Assembly (NCBI RefSeq): GCF_000730165.1
Contig: NZ_CP022112.1
Coordinates: 186,001 to 250,000 of the forward strand
Reading direction: 5' to 3'
Source: Nitrospirillum viridazoti CBAmc
Lineage (GTDB): Bacteria; Pseudomonadota; Alphaproteobacteria; Azospirillales; Azospirillaceae
DNA length: 64,000 nucleotides
Shown here: one piece after another, positions 54,801-61,869 of the stretch
Position numbering within the stretch: the stretch's first letter is position 1
Layout: each line of letters starts with the position of its first letter
Program-made: the position numbers and the translations under genes
Notes under the pieces: model-generated
What the model was told of the DNA's origin: nothing
Database searches by the model: none
What the model saw: the letters and a program-made list of their open reading frames with translations, nothing else

Positions 54801-54872
54801 CGCCATCAGGGCGCCCGCAGCGATGCCATGGCGCCACACCTTACGGCGGGCGGCGACGGAAATCTCCCTCAT
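51840..54872 (-). CDS. TonB-dependent receptor
   Basis: 1010 residues. Signal RHGIAAGALMALAATTAQAQ, TonB box-like SLEEIVVTGSRIAR, then the plug (TPVQVINAEAIQATG, LRGLGEYRTLTLVDGKRH, IERIEVVTGGTSAVYGADAVAGVVNVITKK), then a 22-strand barrel with long loops, ending FFVGTTVKF. It moves a scarce ligand across the outer membrane using the proton-motive force; the ligand is not readable. ATG 54872 has GAGGAG 5 nt upstream. Its leader contains paired ATTTTGTNACA repeats. Confidence 0.95.
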   Translation of the reverse strand: MREISVAARRKVWRHGIAAGALMALAATTAQAQQKQQAAADDSLEEIVVTGSRIARPNLTQPTPVQVINAEAIQATGLTSTVDVLSQLPQTQNDMGPSTNARFINGAGVNFANLRGLGEYRTLTLVDGKRHVGSLSGRNGSGGTSLVDLNSIPPALIERIEVVTGGTSAVYGADAVAGVVNVITKKNYEGAEATIQYNWSDGDGYQSTDVSAIVGHNFDGGRGNITLAVDYNHDLGLYGKDRPEALYNYTLVANPASKSASDGIPDRITISPTLSSVLAASGAPVIRTWLDAAHPQYSYTFKPDGSGIVPFNRGTLINGIPAGNKTSAGDANSIGGDGYNPSKYLTLRTPNIREVADTLVNYRLAQDLGPIDTLNFFADLKYSDSRGTSRSTPFTNGTGTPGTGTNGQLGSGALTIQADNAYLPSDLKALLATDKVSSFTITRVNDDWYGPREYAYEYEVMRGVFGLNGDLTNGWHYEAYYDYGRNRTSFVNTDKVVSLFNQQLDAVNVGGKIVCRDATAQANGCTPINPFVVGPLSAAQKAYAYTYTKEMATLQQHDAAFNLNGDLFKFPALFSGTVAPVSFAAGVEYRKEESVDKTDFLQNQPTGTIYGNQNGSVSGSYDTTEVYGELSVPVLRDLPFAKAVDLDLAYRYSDYSLAGPASTWNIQAGWAVNDDVKLRGGIARAVRAPNIDDLFTPAGDNFLGVSDPCSVENIGANATRAANCAKVVPAGYKSSDFGNPSTRTGGNINLKPEIGRTLTAGAVFTPTFIPGLNVTADYWLVKITQGQAALTSNSILTNCYDLSAAAQCGLITRRADGSIATIYGNTVNIGKEVVRGLDFQVDYAFELDKVGLQNMGGLNLGFTGTWVPESIIIQDPAHAENKLYRAGTVGYPHLKGRFTGTWDWNNLTVTWSSRFIGESETFPNSTAEIADFNKIPTYWYHDISARYRWKNITVFGGINNLADKMPPAVPFLYQGSYQGGSYATFPVTTGGGGSYDIVGRTFFVGTTVKF

Positions 54873-55001
54873 GCCTCTCCTCAATCTCTCTTCTGTCTTG
54901 ATCGTTGGCCGGCGCCGACGGCGCCCAGCCAGCCCCGCGCCCATATCGGGGCAGGATTGCGACCAATTTCTTTTGCAGAAGTGCGATTGAGTAAACGGCG
55001 G

Positions 55002-55049
55002 ATTTTGTAACAGTCGGTATCAACCGATAAGTGTGCGAATTTTGTCACA
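55002..55049. promoter_or_regulatory. ATTTTGTNACA direct repeats around a dyad
   Basis: ATTTTGTAACA (55002-55012) and ATTTTGTCACA (55039-55049) flank TCGGT-ATCA-ACCGA (55014-55027). Located 130-177 bp upstream of the TonB receptor start, a likely regulator site. Confidence 0.5.
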
Positions 55050-55154
55050 TTTTTGATAACGGCAGAAATGCTAAGGTATCAAAAATGGAAATGTTATTAC
55101 CTAAGGCCTATGCCGTGGCCGATCGCCGCATCCTCCGCCCCGTGGAAACGAAAA

Positions 55155-55178
55155 CGCGCCGCAACCGGGGGCGGCGCG
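55155..55178 (-). terminator. terminator of the methyltransferase gene
   Basis: CGCGCCGC (55155-55162) pairs with GCGGCGCG (55171-55178); read on the minus strand it is followed by TTTT. Confidence 0.7.
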
Positions 55179-55223
55179 GCGCGAGACTCGTTTGTTGTCT
55201 GAATATTGTATAAACTAATCAGC

Positions 55224-56054
55224 TTATTGCAGGGGCTTCCGGAATTTCAGCACGAAATTATCGGCTTCGCCCACAGCCAGATAACGGTCCCGGTCCCTAT
55301 CCTTAAGCGCTAGGGTCGGTGGCAGGGTCCATACGCCTTCCGGCCAATCCTTGCTGTCCTTGGGGTTGGCGTTGATCTCGGAACTGCTCACCAGCTCGAA
55401 GCCGGCCTTCTTGGCCAGCGCGATGGCGTAATCCTGCCTTACGTAACCGCTGGTTGCTTTCGGATCTTGCGGCTGGGCATCGCTGGCGCGGTGATCCTCG
55501 ATGCCCAGGATGCCGCCGGGCTTCAGCGCCCGATAGAAGGCGGCCATGGCCTCGTCCGCGTAACCGCCACCCATCCAGTTGTGCAGGTTCCGGAAGGTGA
55601 CGATCAGGTCGGCACTGCCGGCGGGGGCGATGTCGAAGTGCCCCCGGCCGAACTCCGTCACCTTGACCTTGCCGTAGCGCGCCGGGTCGGCGGCCAGCTT
55701 GGCGTCGAAGGCGGCGTTCTCGCGGTTGGCGTAGGCGCTGTCCGTGCCCCGGGGGTTGGCGGCGGCGTAGTAGGTGCCCCGGTCATGCAGGTAGGGCGCC
55801 AGAATCTCCGTCCAATAACCGCCGCTGGGCGAGATCTCGACCACCGTCTGGTGGGGCGCGAGGCCGAAGAAGGCCAGTTCCTGCAAGGGATGGCGGGCGG
55901 CGTCGCGCGCCTGGAACTGGGGTGATCGCGCGGGTGAGGCCACCATCTGTGCCAGGACGGGGTCGGGCTTGGCTTCCTCGGCGCCCAGGGCGGGCAGGCT
56001 CAATACGGTGGCGCTGGCCAGGACGGCCAGGCGAAGCAAGGGCCGCAGACGCAT
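55224..56054 (-). CDS. exported class I methyltransferase-like protein
   Basis: 276 residues. A clear signal peptide (LLRLAVLASATVLSLPALGAEE) is followed by a Rossmann methyltransferase domain: VVEISPSGGYWTEILAPYL is motif I with Gly-Gly, then ADLIVTFRNLHNWMG and FYRALKPGGILGIEDHRAS, the post-II and motif III region. SAM is not normally available outside the cytoplasm, so an exported methyltransferase is odd. This family is widespread in alphaproteobacteria and its role is unknown. It lies upstream of the TonB receptor on the same strand with a terminator between. Confidence 0.82.
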   Translation of the reverse strand: MRLRPLLRLAVLASATVLSLPALGAEEAKPDPVLAQMVASPARSPQFQARDAARHPLQELAFFGLAPHQTVVEISPSGGYWTEILAPYLHDRGTYYAAANPRGTDSAYANRENAAFDAKLAADPARYGKVKVTEFGRGHFDIAPAGSADLIVTFRNLHNWMGGGYADEAMAAFYRALKPGGILGIEDHRASDAQPQDPKATSGYVRQDYAIALAKKAGFELVSSSEINANPKDSKDWPEGVWTLPPTLALKDRDRDRYLAVGEADNFVLKFRKPLQ

Positions 56055-56137
56055 GGGGGAATTCCTCGGGGCTGGGGGCCGTTATGCCGGCCCGTCGTCA
56101 TGATCGGGAAAGTGTACGGGAAAAGCGCCCGTCGGCG

Positions 56138-57076
56138 CTATGGGGCCGCCGCCGGTGGTTCCATGCCCCCGTCGTGAAGCGGCCCTACGGAGGGTGAGCT
56201 CAGCAGATGGTCGGCCAGCAATTTGGCGAAGCGGGGCAGGCGGGCCCGGCCGCGGGTGCAGACCTTCAGATCGCGTACCGCCCAGCTGTCGGTCAGGGCG
56301 ATGCAGCGGATGTCCATGGTCCGGGCGGCACGGCGCGCCGTCGTTTCCGGCACGATGCCGATGCCGACGTTGCCCTCCACCAGGCGGCAGATGCCATCGA
56401 AGCTGCGCAGCTGTACGCGCAGGCGCAGACGCCGGCCGGCGCGGGCGGCCCGGTCGGACAGGAAGCGCTGCAGCGCCGCCGCGCGGTCCAGGCCCACGAG
56501 GTCGTGGTCCATCACCTCGGCGAAGGTCACCGTCTCACGCCCGCCCAGCGGGTGGGTGGGGGCGGCCACCAGGACGAAGCGGTCCTGGCGGAAAGGGTAG
56601 GTTTCCAACTCGCCCGTCTCCACCGTGCCGGCGACGATGCCGATGTCGCCGGTGCCGTCGGCGATGGCGGCCACGATCTCATCGCTCAGCCGTTCCTCCA
56701 CATCCACCGACACCAGGGGGTGGGCGTTCAGGAAGCTGCTCAGCAGCTCGGGCAGGAATTCCGTCAGCGCGTTGGTGTTGGACAGGATACGGACGTTGCC
56801 GGCCGCCCCGCCGGCGTAGACGCTCAAATCCTCACGCAGGCGTTCCGTCTGCTCCAGGATGGCGCGGGCATGGGCCAGCAGGGCGCGGCCGGCGGGGGTG
56901 GGTGTCACCCCGTGCCGTCCCCGGTCCAGCAGAATGGCGCCCAGCGACACCTCCATGTTACGGATGCGCGTGCTGGCCGCTGCCAGGGCCAGGTGCGCCC
57001 GTTCGGCCCCCCAGGTGATGCTGCCCGCCTCCACCACGTCGCGGAACAGGGCCAGGTCGGTCAAGTCGAATTGCAT
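56138..57076 (-). CDS. LysR-family transcriptional regulator
   Basis: 312 residues. The HTH is FDLTDLALFRDVVEAGSITWGAERAHLALAAASTRIRNME, with the remainder an effector domain: VRILSNTNALTEFLPELLSSFLNAHP opens it and GDIGIVAGTVETGELETYPF is in the middle. ATG 57076 has AAGGGG upstream; a longer frame to 57097 adds seven residues. It is divergent from a small membrane protein gene, the usual LysR arrangement with its target, but that target is of unknown function. Confidence 0.92.
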   Translation of the reverse strand: MQFDLTDLALFRDVVEAGSITWGAERAHLALAAASTRIRNMEVSLGAILLDRGRHGVTPTPAGRALLAHARAILEQTERLREDLSVYAGGAAGNVRILSNTNALTEFLPELLSSFLNAHPLVSVDVEERLSDEIVAAIADGTGDIGIVAGTVETGELETYPFRQDRFVLVAAPTHPLGGRETVTFAEVMDHDLVGLDRAAALQRFLSDRAARAGRRLRLRVQLRSFDGICRLVEGNVGIGIVPETTARRAARTMDIRCIALTDSWAVRDLKVCTRGRARLPRFAKLLADHLLSSPSVGPLHDGGMEPPAAAP

Positions 57077-57256
57077 GGAAGCCCCTTCGCGGGTCACCCT
57101 TCGTCATCGGCGAAGGCACACTGCGCGCAATACACATTGTTGCCAAGGGTTCGGTGACCGATACTTCGCCTGTGACGGAGCGATTGCCTGAACGGACGCT
57201 CCTCCGCCCGGGGCTCCGCATCGCCGGCGGCCCTTGAAACCATAAAGGACACCATC

Positions 57257-57493
57257 ATGACCGGCCGCCTTTCCGGTGGCGCCGGCAGCGCGTTGTCACG
57301 CGCGCTGCTGGGGCTGCTCCTGCTCGCCTTCATCCTCTTGCTGATGCTGCGCCCGGCGATGCCGGTGGCGCTGGACAGCCAGGGCCACCGCTGCACCCTG
57401 GTGCGGGTGGTGCCGGACGCGGATGAGATGCCACCGACGCAGGTGGCGAAGCCCGGCCCGCCCTCTTTCGGCCCGGATGCCTACGGCGACTGA
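57257..57493 (+). CDS. small single-TM protein
   Basis: 78 residues with one strong hydrophobic helix at about 14-34 (LSRALLGLLLLAFILLLML) and a Pro/Asp-rich tail. AAGGA lies 8 nt before the ATG. Divergent from the LysR gene. No family recognised; its coding status rests on the ribosome site, the helix and the position. Confidence 0.55.
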   Translation: MTGRLSGGAGSALSRALLGLLLLAFILLLMLRPAMPVALDSQGHRCTLVRVVPDADEMPPTQVAKPGPPSFGPDAYGD

Positions 57494-57579
57494 GTATTTT
57501 CGACCGCAGGAAACGGGATGGCCGCCGCGTCGGCGCGGGGCAGGGTGGGACATCGACCACCTCACCATCGGTTGCCATC

Positions 57580-58053
57580 ATGACCCTGTCCTTCACCGTC
57601 ACCGGCCTCGATCCGGCCCCTTTCGCCCCCTTGTTCGCCCTGGATGAGGCCGGCCTGCTGGCCGCCGGCGCCCGCCGTCAGGTTGTGGACGCCGCTGGCG
57701 CCTTCCCCTGCCGCGTCAGCCTGGATGATGCCCGCCCGGGGGAGCGCGTGGTGCTGGTGAACCATCAGCATCAACCCGCCTTCACCCCCTATCGCTCCGC
57801 CCATGCGATCTATGTGCGCGAGGGCGTGGGTGAAGCGTGCCGGACGGTGAACACCCTGCCGCCGGCCTTGGAACGGCGCATCCTGTCGCTACGATGCTTT
57901 GACGCGGGCCATATGATCGTGACGGCCGACCTGATGGACGGTGCGGAGGCCATCCCCCTCATCCGCCGCCTGCTGGACAGGCCGGATGTGGCCTACATCC
58001 ACGCCCATTACGCCAAATACGGCTGCTATGCCGCGCGGATCGACAGGGCGTGA
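57580..58053 (+). CDS. DUF1203 family protein
   Basis: 157 residues, full length for the family. ARRQVVDAAGAFPCRVSLDDARPGERVVLVNHQHQP is the family core, followed by HAIYVREG and YIHAHYAKYGCYAARIDRA at the end. No membrane span or signal. The conserved Cys/His/Arg residues suggest a small-molecule or metal site, but no function is established. It lies downstream of the small membrane protein, possibly co-transcribed. Confidence 0.85.
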   Translation: MTLSFTVTGLDPAPFAPLFALDEAGLLAAGARRQVVDAAGAFPCRVSLDDARPGERVVLVNHQHQPAFTPYRSAHAIYVREGVGEACRTVNTLPPALERRILSLRCFDAGHMIVTADLMDGAEAIPLIRRLLDRPDVAYIHAHYAKYGCYAARIDRA

Positions 58054-58219
58054 CGTGAAACAGCGCTGACGATGGCCATGAAATGAAGGGCAGGGGCACC
58101 GTTTGCCAGGGGTAAGGCGCTTGCGTCACCTTCCCCGGGCAAGGGAATATCGGCGTCCCGCCGGCCCGGCGGGCGCCGTTGCTTCGTCGTCGGCGATCAG
58201 ATGACGGATCAGCGGACGG

Positions 58220-59272
58220 ATGCGGCGGTCACGGCAGCAGCGGGACAGGGTGACCATCCAGGACGTGGCCCAGCGTGCCGGCGTGTCCGCCATGACCGTG
58301 TCCAACGTCGTCAACCGCACTGGCAAGGTGGGGGAATCCACCCGCGCCCGAGTCCGCGCCATCATTGAGGAAATGGGCTACGTGCCCAGCCAAGCGGCCC
58401 GCCACTTGGTGGGGGCGGCCCCGGCGCGCATCGGGCTGATCTACCTCGATATCGAAAGCATGTTCCTCAGCCTGGCGCATGGCGAGGTGTCGGCTGCGGC
58501 GGCGGAGAAGGGGCTGCAGCTGATGGTGCGCCGCGCCAGTGCCGCCACGCCCGACAGGGCGGCGGCGGTGGCGCTGTCCCTGGTACGGTCGGGCGCAGAC
58601 GCCTTGCTGTTCATCCCCCCCTTTGCCGAATTGCTGACCGGGACGCCGGCGCTGCGCACCCTCGGCGTGCCGGCGGCGGCCATCGCCACGGCCGGTCCCT
58701 TGCCCGACATGGCGACGGTACGCATCGACAACCATGCGGCGGGGCGGGCGGTCGCCGACTTGCTGGTCGCGCGGGGCTATCGCCGCATCGCCATCATCAC
58801 CGGCCCGGGCGGCCATTCCGACAGTGTGGCCCGGCTGGACGGGTACAAGGCCGCGCTGGCGGCGCACGGCATCCCTTTCCGGCCGGAGCTGTGCGCGGAA
58901 GGGCTTTTTAGCTTTGAAACCGGGCTGGTCGCCGCCGACACCCTGCTGGACCTTTCCCAGCCGCCGGATGCCATCATGGCTGCCAATGACGATATGGCCG
59001 CCGCGGCCTTATGGGCCGCGCACCGGCGGGGTTTGGTGCCGCCCCGTGACCTCGCCGTTACCGGCTTTGACGACACGCTGGTCGCCACCCGGGTGTGGCC
59101 GGCGCTGACCACTGTGCGCCAACCCATAAAGGACATGGCCATCCGCGCCATCGACCTGCTGGTCGAGGCGCTGGGCCGGCCGGCTGCGGAGCGGGCCGCC
59201 CCGGCCACCACCCCGCGCGACGTGGTGCTGGACTTCACCCTGGTGGAACGCGGTTCCGTGCGGCAGGCGTGA
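58220..59272 (+). CDS. LacI-family transcriptional regulator
   Basis: 350 residues. The HTH VTIQDVAQRAGVSAMTVSNVVN is followed by the hinge (RHLVG) and a periplasmic-binding-protein-like domain: IGLIYLDIESMFLSLAHGEVSAAAAEKGLQLM, RIAIITGPGGHSDSVARLDGYKAAL, PPDAIMAANDDMAAAALWAAHRRGLVPPRDLAVTGFDDT. It should sense a sugar or nucleoside. No sugar genes adjoin it; the next gene is an ABC permease with its own sigma-54-like promoter, so its targets are elsewhere or unknown. Confidence 0.93.
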   Translation: MRRSRQQRDRVTIQDVAQRAGVSAMTVSNVVNRTGKVGESTRARVRAIIEEMGYVPSQAARHLVGAAPARIGLIYLDIESMFLSLAHGEVSAAAAEKGLQLMVRRASAATPDRAAAVALSLVRSGADALLFIPPFAELLTGTPALRTLGVPAAAIATAGPLPDMATVRIDNHAAGRAVADLLVARGYRRIAIITGPGGHSDSVARLDGYKAALAAHGIPFRPELCAEGLFSFETGLVAADTLLDLSQPPDAIMAANDDMAAAALWAAHRRGLVPPRDLAVTGFDDTLVATRVWPALTTVRQPIKDMAIRAIDLLVEALGRPAAERAAPATTPRDVVLDFTLVERGSVRQA

Positions 59273-59322
59273 AGAAGCGTGATGTCGGCGGCGCCCTTTA
59301 GTAGGCGGGCGTGTGCGCCGAT

Positions 59323-59355
59323 TGTCCGTTACCGGACACTGTGCGCCAACGGACA
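59323..59355 (+). promoter_or_regulatory. two tandem enhancer-like inverted repeats
   Basis: TGTCCG-TTAC-CGGACA (59323-59338, perfect) and TGTGCG-CCAA-CGGACA (59340-59355, one mismatch), centres 17 bp apart and about 70 and 53 bp before the -24 element. The position suits an NtrC-type enhancer-binding protein. Confidence 0.65.
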
Positions 59356-59398
59356 GAGGTTCCCCCCGTCGTCTTCAGCAAAAGCAAGGACTTAAGCG

Positions 59399-59414
59399 CG
59401 GCCCGCCTTTTGCT
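59399..59414 (+). promoter_or_regulatory. sigma-54-like -24/-12 promoter
   Basis: CGGCCCG-CCTT-TTGCT: GG at 59400-59401 and GC at 59412-59413 with exactly 10 nt between. Against TGGCACG-N4-TTGCA it differs only at the first T, the A of CACG and the last base. Expected start near 59425, about 31 nt before the ATG. Confidence 0.65.
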
Positions 59415-59455
59415 TAAGGCAATGGCCTCATTCCGCAGCCAGGGGAAACCGCTGA

Positions 59456-61855
59456 ATGATCGTCTTGCCGTCCATTTTTCGCCGCCACGCGCTGATCACC
59501 CTGCTCAACCTGTTCGGGCTCACGGCGGGGATCGCCGGCTTCCTGATGGTCAGCCTGTATGTGGCGGGGGAATTGACCGTGGACCGGGGGTTCACCGGCG
59601 TGGACCGGCTGTACCGGGTGGGGACACGGTTGTCCGTGGGCGGCAACGACATCGTCCTGGGCGCCACCACGCCCCTGCTGGTCGAACCGCTGGCGCAGGA
59701 TTTCCCGGAGGTGGAGGCGGTCACCCGCGCCTCGGAGGAGGATGTCGACCTTCAGGATGGGGATCGCGTCCTGACCACGCCGCTGTTGTGGGCGGACGCC
59801 AACCTGTTGCGGGTGCTGGACTATCCCCTGGCGCGGGGCGACAGCGCCACGGCGCTGGCCCGGCCTGACGGGCTGGTGGTGACACCGGATCTGGCCCGCA
59901 CCCTGTTCGGGGATGCCGATCCGATGGGCCGCACCGTCCAGGTGGCGGGCGGCCAGATGCTGACCGTCACCGGCGTGCTGAAGCCGCTGGCCGAAACCCA
60001 TCTGAAGTTCACCGGCATCGCCGCCGACAGCGGCCGTGGGGACAAGAACTGGGCCCATATGGCCGCGGAGCAGTGGAGCCACATTGGGGAAACCGCCGTC
60101 TACGTCCGGCTGCGTCCGGGAGCCTCCGCCGAGGCGGTGGCCGCGCGGCTGCCGGATTTCGTGCGGCGCCGCGCCGTCCTGAGCCAGTTGCCGGATGATG
60201 TGCGCCAGGGCTTCATGACCCTGCGTCTGGACCCGGTGCCGTCCATCCATCTGCACATCAAGACCTTCAACCAGTCCAAGCCGGGCGGCGACGTCGGCAC
60301 CGTGGGCCTCCTGTCGGCCGCCGCCCTGCTGATCCTGGGCGTGGCCATCGCCAACTACACCAACCTGGCCACGGCCCAAGCCATCCACCGGGCGCGCGAG
60401 GTCGGCATCCGCAAGTTGGCTGGTGCCCGGCGGTGGCAGCTGGTGGCCCTGTTCACCGGCGAGTCCGTGGCGCTGGCCATCGCTGGCACCCTGACCGCCC
60501 TGGCGGTGGTGGAGGTGCTGCTGCCTCCCTTTCAGGCGCTGGTGGGCCGGCCGCTCGGCTTTTCCTTGCTGCGTGACGGCGGTTTCCTTGCCCTGGTCCT
60601 GGCCACGCCCCTGGTGGTGGGGGTGCTGGGTGGCCTTTATCCCGCCCTGGTACTCTCCGGCTACCGCCCGGCGGCAGTGCTGAAGGGTGGCACGGCGCCG
60701 GCCGCCGGCCGCCTGCGCGCGGTGTTGGTGGTGGCACAGTTCGCCATCTCCATCACCCTGATCATCGCCACGGTGACGGTGCTGCGCCAGGTGGCGCACG
60801 CCCGCACCGCCGCCTTGGGCTTCCTGCCGGAAAACCTCTACGTCGTCAGCCAGCTGCCCCACGACGCCCAGCGGGCGGCCACCATGAAGACGGAGTTGGC
60901 GAAGGTGCCCGGCATCCAGGGCACGGCCTTCAGCAGCCTCGTCCCCGCTGACATCAGCCAGTTCATGACCCAGCTCACGGTGCCCGGCGACACCCATGGC
61001 GCCACGCCGGGCAAGGCCTTCATGCCGGAATTCTCGGCGGATCCGGACTTTATCGCGACCTATGGCCTGGATCTCAAGGCGGGGGTTGCCCTACCGCCCG
61101 GCTGGCGCCCGGCGGCGGATGGGGAGCGGCGCTATGTCTGGCTGACCGAGGCGGCGGCCAGGCGCCTGGGTTATGCCCATCCCACGGACGCCGTGGGCGA
61201 CCGCTACACTGATGAGGAGGATCATCCGGTCGAGGTCGCGGGCGTGCTGGGCAATGTCCGTTTCCGCACCGCCCGCGACGCGGACGAGGCGCTGATGTTC
61301 TCCGTCGGCGCCACCGGCGGCTTCCTGACCGTCCGCCTGGCCGCCGGCGACCCTCGTCCGGCCCTGGCCGCCATCAACGCCCTGGTGGATCGGTTGTATC
61401 CCGAGGCGCGCCGCGCGCCGCGCGGCTTCGCCGACGACCGGCTGGAAGCCCAGTACCGGACGGAGGAGCGCCAGGCCAAGGTCTTCGCCATCTTCAGTGC
61501 GCTGGCCATCGTGCTGGCCAATCTGGGCCTGTTCGGCCTGACGGCGCTGGCGGCGGCGCGGCGGACCAAGGAGATCGGCATCCGCCGGGTCGTGGGGGCC
61601 CGGGCGCGCGATATCGCCTGGCTGATGGTGTGGCAGTTCGCGCGGCCGGTGCTGCTGGCCAACCTGGTGGCATGGCCCTTGGCCTGGTGGGGGCTGCACC
61701 GCTGGCTGGGGCAATTCACCGTGCGGGTGGACCAGGGGCCGGGCACTTATCTGGCCGCTGGCGCCGCCGCCCTGGCCGTGGCGCTGGCCACCGTGGCCAT
61801 CCACGTCCTCCGCGTGACCCGGGCGCCGCCGGCCAGCGCCCTGCGGTATGAGTAA
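59456..61855 (+). CDS. ABC transporter permease, MacB/FtsX type (first of a tandem pair)
   Basis: 799 residues with the ten-helix double layout: TM1 at about 15-35 (ALITLLNLFGLTAGIAGFLMVSLYVAGEL), a MacB-like periplasmic core to about 280, three helices with NYTNLATAQAIHRAREVGIRKLAGARRWQLVALF, then a second core and a second FtsX unit ending LTALAAARRTKEIGIRRVVGARARDIAWLM. REVGIRK and KEIGIRR with GA are the FtsX signature repeated twice. No ATPase gene is visible in the window. It is followed after 14 bp by a paralogue, and a sigma-54-like promoter lies upstream. Confidence 0.9.
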   Translation: MIVLPSIFRRHALITLLNLFGLTAGIAGFLMVSLYVAGELTVDRGFTGVDRLYRVGTRLSVGGNDIVLGATTPLLVEPLAQDFPEVEAVTRASEEDVDLQDGDRVLTTPLLWADANLLRVLDYPLARGDSATALARPDGLVVTPDLARTLFGDADPMGRTVQVAGGQMLTVTGVLKPLAETHLKFTGIAADSGRGDKNWAHMAAEQWSHIGETAVYVRLRPGASAEAVAARLPDFVRRRAVLSQLPDDVRQGFMTLRLDPVPSIHLHIKTFNQSKPGGDVGTVGLLSAAALLILGVAIANYTNLATAQAIHRAREVGIRKLAGARRWQLVALFTGESVALAIAGTLTALAVVEVLLPPFQALVGRPLGFSLLRDGGFLALVLATPLVVGVLGGLYPALVLSGYRPAAVLKGGTAPAAGRLRAVLVVAQFAISITLIIATVTVLRQVAHARTAALGFLPENLYVVSQLPHDAQRAATMKTELAKVPGIQGTAFSSLVPADISQFMTQLTVPGDTHGATPGKAFMPEFSADPDFIATYGLDLKAGVALPPGWRPAADGERRYVWLTEAAARRLGYAHPTDAVGDRYTDEEDHPVEVAGVLGNVRFRTARDADEALMFSVGATGGFLTVRLAAGDPRPALAAINALVDRLYPEARRAPRGFADDRLEAQYRTEERQAKVFAIFSALAIVLANLGLFGLTALAAARRTKEIGIRRVVGARARDIAWLMVWQFARPVLLANLVAWPLAWWGLHRWLGQFTVRVDQGPGTYLAAGAAALAVALATVAIHVLRVTRAPPASALRYE

Positions 61856-61869
61856 GGGGAAGGTGTCCG

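Larger units (their letters stand above)
54873..55223. other. 351-bp intergenic region upstream of TonB receptor
   Basis: AT-richer than its surroundings. It holds the receptor promoter, the repeat array at 55002-55049 and the terminator of the upstream methyltransferase. A 60-codon open frame on the plus strand here has no supporting site. Confidence 0.6.

Noticed and set aside
51267-55010. Very long open frame on the plus strand opposite the TonB receptor
   Set aside because: High-GC coding strands commonly keep the antisense frame open. The translation is Gly/Val/Gln/His-rich with no domain, and the opposite strand encodes a complete receptor.
55031-55213. 60-codon plus-strand frame upstream of the TonB receptor
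   Set aside because: No ribosome site, and it runs through the terminator and operator-like repeats.
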